NCBI GenBank assembly: GCA_023447335.1
Contig: JAEXOD010000071.1
Coordinates: 1-8,043, forward strand
Direction of reading: 5' to 3'
Source: Bacteroidota bacterium
GTDB taxonomy: Bacteria > Bacteroidota > Ignavibacteria > Ignavibacteriales > Melioribacteraceae
DNA: 8,043 nucleotides
Below are positions 5,782-8,043 of the stretch, piece by piece; position 1 is the stretch's first letter, and the number at the start of each line of letters is the position of its first letter. The translations under genes were made by a program, and so were the position numbers. Below the pieces are notes generated by a model. It searched no databases. It saw only the letters and a program-made list of their open reading frames with translations, and had not been told where the DNA came from.

Positions 5782-6795
5782 CTATAAATCTCTACCTATT
5801 GCTCTGGCAATAGTTCTCAATTCATCCATTAATTTCAAATAACTATCAGGTACTAATGCTTGTGGTCCATCCGAAAGAGCATTATCGGGATCATGATGAA
5901 TTTCAATCATTAAGCCATCAGCCCCTGCAGCTACTGCGGCTCGTGCCATTGGAGGGACTTGTGCCCTTAATCCGGTTGCATGACTTGGATCTGCTATTAC
6001 CGGTAAATGACTTTTTTTATGTACAACAGGAATTGCGCTGATATCAAAAGTATTTCTTGTATATTTTTCAAAGGTTCTAATTCCTCTTTCACATAAACAA
6101 ACATTCTTGTTTCCGTTTGCCAAAATATACTCTGCAGACATAAGCCACTCTTCTATTGTTGCAGATAACCCACGTTTTAACATGACGGGTATATCAGTTT
6201 TGCCTAAATCTTTTAGCAAATCAAAGTTTTGCATATTACGCGCACCAACCTGAAAAATATCAGCATATTTTGCAATTAAATCAATTTGACCTGAATTCAT
6301 TACTTCGGTAATAACCAATAAATTATATTTATCGGCAGCTTGACGTAATAACTTAAGCCCCTCTTCTCCCATACCTTGAAATGCATAGGGTGAAGATCTA
6401 GGTTTAAACGCTCCCCCTCTTAATATTTGGGCACCCGATTTCGCCACAACTTCAGCCAATCTAAAAACTTGCTCTTCACTTTCTACCGAACAAGGTCCAG
6501 CCATCATTACAATTTTATTACCGCCAATCTCAACATCCTTAATTTTAATAATAGTATTTTCTTCCTTAAAACTTCTTCCCGCTAACTTAAAGGGGTCGGT
6601 TATCCTATATACATCCGCAACACCGTCAATAATCTTTACCTTTCTTGTATCGAAATCAGGCTTTACACCAATAGCTCCTATTATTGTTCTTTGCGCCCCT
6701 TTACTAAGGTGAACATCAAATCCAAATCCTTTAAGTTTTTCAATTATAATTTCTAACTGTTTTTCATTAACATTGTTTTCTAATATAACAACCAC
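5782..6795 (-). CDS. aroF: 3-deoxy-7-phosphoheptulonate (DAHP) synthase, type I beta with regulatory domain
   Basis: This metal-dependent enzyme condenses phosphoenolpyruvate and erythrose 4-phosphate to DAHP, the first step of the shikimate pathway. The 337-residue protein aligns in length and residue numbering with the well-studied Thermotoga maritima enzyme (338 residues). The metal ligands fall at the same positions: Cys102 (MAGPCSVES), His272 (ADPSHATG), Glu298 (MIEIHHDP) and Asp309 (LSDGPQAL). Substrate-binding signatures include GGAFKPRSSPYAFQG (127-141), VGARNMQN and MLKRG (Lys207). Residues 1 to about 70 form the N-terminal ferredoxin-like regulatory domain, which in T. maritima mediates tyrosine inhibition, so similar feedback is likely here. 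The start is GTG, supported by AAGGAG six bases upstream, inside the last codons of the preceding gene. It sits 3 bp after the DUF1684 gene and abuts tyrA, giving an aromatic-synthesis pair. Confidence 0.96.
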   Translation of the reverse strand: MVVILENNVNEKQLEIIIEKLKGFGFDVHLSKGAQRTIIGAIGVKPDFDTRKVKIIDGVADVYRITDPFKLAGRSFKEENTIIKIKDVEIGGNKIVMMAGPCSVESEEQVFRLAEVVAKSGAQILRGGAFKPRSSPYAFQGMGEEGLKLLRQAADKYNLLVITEVMNSGQIDLIAKYADIFQVGARNMQNFDLLKDLGKTDIPVMLKRGLSATIEEWLMSAEYILANGNKNVCLCERGIRTFEKYTRNTFDISAIPVVHKKSHLPVIADPSHATGLRAQVPPMARAAVAAGADGLMIEIHHDPDNALSDGPQALVPDSYLKLMDELRTIARAIGRDL

Positions 6796-6798
6796 GTG

Positions 6799-7461
6799 TT
6801 ACTCCTTTATTTTAAATCTTTCGCCGGCTTCTACGGCAAAATCAAGTTTATTATAATTAAATATTGGCATTGAGCTATTTTCCCTTCCAAACCTCCAAGT
6901 CAAAAAATATGCAAAATTAAAATCTATATCATATTCAAAATCTTCTTTAAATTCGAACCCTCTAACCTTATCATTATTAAGCATCAAGTATCTACCTAAA
7001 CTATAAGTAGTTTCTCCGTTAGTCAAATCCCTAAACCAAATTATATATTCACTATCATTATATGGACTCACATTTAATTTATATTCCTTTCCTTTATAAT
7101 TGAACTTAACATAACCATTTATAATATATTTGAAATTTCCGCCTTTTGTTTTTTTTATAGTAAACGTATCAGGTTTTGAATATAGATATACTCTAGATTG
7201 AAATCTATACTCTTGATTAGGGGGATAAAATACAGGCAAAGGTATTGTATCCACATTTACGGATTTAGATTTTTCCATTTTCTGTCTTTGGGACAATATG
7301 AAATTCTTTCTAAGAAATTCTACAGCCTCAATATACCTAGTTTTTTCGTCTAATTTGGAATTGGTTGATTGTAGTACAACCCAAGTCGTAATTATTGATA
7401 CTACTATAAAAGTGCCGACAAATATTAATGTTTTACTCTTCAATTTTCTTTTTAAGTTCAT
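6799..7461 (-). CDS. Membrane-anchored DUF1684-like protein
   Basis: The 220-residue protein has a positively charged N-terminus and a single hydrophobic segment (about residues 11-30). It is probably an inner-membrane anchor or uncleaved signal with the rest outside the cytoplasm. The soluble part resembles DUF1684. It begins with the YIEAVEFLRKNF lead-in, then VFYPPNQEYRF (77-87), a beta-rich region with GYVKFNYKGKEYKL, the hallmark FRDLTNGETTYSLGRYL (143-159), DFNFAY (180-185) and VEAGERF (210-216). The stretch after DFN.AY, where this family usually reads NP.C...CPLPP, is changed here and lacks both cysteines, so this is a divergent member. The biochemical function of DUF1684 is unknown to me. 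Its ATG overlaps the mutS end by 29 bp in another frame, and its own end supplies the aroF ribosome binding site, so it is translationally tied to both. I considered LptC because of the size and single anchor, but the DUF1684 signatures fit better. Confidence 0.75.
   Translation of the reverse strand: MNLKRKLKSKTLIFVGTFIVVSIITTWVVLQSTNSKLDEKTRYIEAVEFLRKNFILSQRQKMEKSKSVNVDTIPLPVFYPPNQEYRFQSRVYLYSKPDTFTIKKTKGGNFKYIINGYVKFNYKGKEYKLNVSPYNDSEYIIWFRDLTNGETTYSLGRYLMLNNDKVRGFEFKEDFEYDIDFNFAYFLTWRFGRENSSMPIFNYNKLDFAVEAGERFKIKE
6802..6807 (-). promoter_or_regulatory. Ribosome binding site of aroF, supporting its GTG start
   Basis: AAGGAG on the reverse strand lies six bases before the GTG at 6795. It is formed by the final Lys-Glu codons of the DUF1684 gene, just before that gene's TAA. 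It is the reason to choose GTG rather than any later codon. Confidence 0.8.
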
Positions 7462-8043
7462 TTAATTTATTTAAAGCCTCAATAGGTGTTAAATTATCAA
7501 TCGGTATATTTGATATTTCATTTCTTAATTCTTCATCGCATAATTCAAACAAATTTAAATAATAATCATTATTATCTTTCAACTTACTTAGTTTGGCTTT
7601 TTTAACTTCAACCGGAGTAAGCTCTTTGTTTTCCAAATTTACTAGAATTTCTTTTGCTCTATCAGTTACCATAGTCGGTAATCCAGCCATATGTGCAACT
7701 TGAATACCATAACTATGATCTGCACCTCCGGCAGTAACTTTATGCAAAAATATTACCTTATTTCCGTATTCACGCACTTCAACTTTAAAATTCTTTATTC
7801 TAGGAAACATGCTTGCCATCTCATTAAGCTCGTGATAATGTGTAGCAAATAATGTTTTTGCTGCCACATGTTTAGTATCATGTAAGTATTCCGTAATAGA
7901 CCATGCAATAGAAATACCGTCAAATGTTGATGTACCCCTTCCTATTTCATCCAACAAGATCAAACTTTTATTCGTTGCGTTATTTAATATATTCGCTGCT
8001 TCTTGCATTTCAACCAAAAAGGTGCTTTCCCCAGCAGATATAT
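7433..8043 (-). CDS. mutS: DNA mismatch repair protein MutS, C-terminal part (5' end outside window)
   Basis: MutS recognises base mismatches and small loops as a dimer and uses ATP to recruit MutL. The visible 202 codons cover the end of the ABC-type ATPase domain and the C-terminal tail. The segment SAGESTFLVEMQEA is the MutS signature loop, followed by Walker B with DEIGRGTSTFDG and the switch histidine in LFATHYHEL. GGADHSYGIQVAHMAGLP precedes the helical dimerisation region. The Walker A loop, the clamp, lever, connector and mismatch-binding domains lie beyond the window edge. The frame is open to base 8043. The TTG at 8017 that could be read as a start is an internal leucine of the signature. 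The C-terminal tail ends with an IEALNKLNELKKKIEE-type helix, as in MutS tetramerisation tails. It is the first gene seen of the mutS-DUF1684-aroF-tyrA set and overlaps the next gene by 29 bp. Confidence 0.97.
   Translation of the reverse strand, partial: ISAGESTFLVEMQEAANILNNATNKSLILLDEIGRGTSTFDGISIAWSITEYLHDTKHVAAKTLFATHYHELNEMASMFPRIKNFKVEVREYGNKVIFLHKVTAGGADHSYGIQVAHMAGLPTMVTDRAKEILVNLENKELTPVEVKKAKLSKLKDNNDYYLNLFELCDEELRNEISNIPIDNLTPIEALNKLNELKKKIEE

Noticed and set aside
5558..6041. Plus-strand frames inside tyrA and aroF
   Set aside because: They are antisense to two well-recognised enzymes with all key residues, so they are shadows.
6799..7461. LptC (lipopolysaccharide export) assignment for the anchored protein
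   Set aside because: Size and single anchor fit, but FRD..GETTYSLGRYL, DFN.AY and the terminal AGERF match DUF1684, and no lpt genes are adjacent.
8015..8017. TTG as a start codon for a short MutS-like protein
   Set aside because: The frame continues upstream with the MutS signature SAGESTF to the window edge, so this codon is an internal leucine.
1..8043. CRISPR array, tRNA, rRNA, prophage, transposase or defence system
   Set aside because: I saw no regularly spaced repeats, cloverleaf-like sequences, transposase motifs or phage/defence domains. The genes are housekeeping enzymes.

Overview
The window looks like a stretch of an AT-rich bacterial chromosome (about two-thirds A+T by eye). 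It is densely packed with core-metabolism and DNA-repair genes on both strands. Codon use is uniformly AT-biased and nothing looks horizontally acquired. The MutS C-terminus, the Thermotoga-type DAHP synthase, the prephenate dehydrogenase with a C-terminal ACT domain and the DUF1684 protein together fit a member of the Bacteroidota/Chlorobi/Ignavibacteria group. That placement is an inference from protein style, not from a search. Clear GGAG-type ribosome binding sites precede several genes.

Layout. 1-677 (minus) is the N-terminal two-thirds of a transaldolase, cut by the window edge. 678-905 is a divergent intergenic region with a 14-bp perfect palindrome and a separate 11-bp inverted repeat. 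906-1250 (plus) is a 114-codon unrecognised gene, followed after 14 bp by transketolase (1265-3280). The two non-oxidative pentose-phosphate enzymes therefore lie back to back, with the small unknown gene in the transketolase transcript. 3281-3736 is a 456-bp non-coding stretch with a 14-bp palindrome and a strong 15-bp-stem hairpin. 3737-4717 (plus) is a radical SAM protein of the PflX-like (COG1313) family, ending 2 bp from the convergent tyrA stop.

4720-8043 (minus) is a tight four-gene set, read in the order mutS (partial), a membrane-anchored DUF1684 protein, aroF and tyrA. The junctions are a 29-bp overlap, a 3-bp gap and direct TAG-ATG contact, which strongly suggests one transcript with translational coupling. 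AroF makes DAHP, the first committed shikimate intermediate, from phosphoenolpyruvate and erythrose 4-phosphate. TyrA converts prephenate to 4-hydroxyphenylpyruvate for tyrosine. Each carries its own putative regulatory domain (N-terminal ferredoxin-like on AroF, C-terminal ACT on TyrA), so both may be feedback-controlled. Erythrose 4-phosphate is produced and consumed by the transketolase and transaldolase encoded at the other end, so the window links sugar-phosphate supply to aromatic amino acid synthesis, although on separate transcripts.

I found no CRISPR array, tRNA, rRNA, intact insertion sequence, prophage or defence system. The most interesting items are modest: the small gene upstream of tkt with a strong internal start, the divergent DUF1684 protein in the mutS-aroF-tyrA operon, the orphan radical SAM protein, and the unexplained intergenic dyads.
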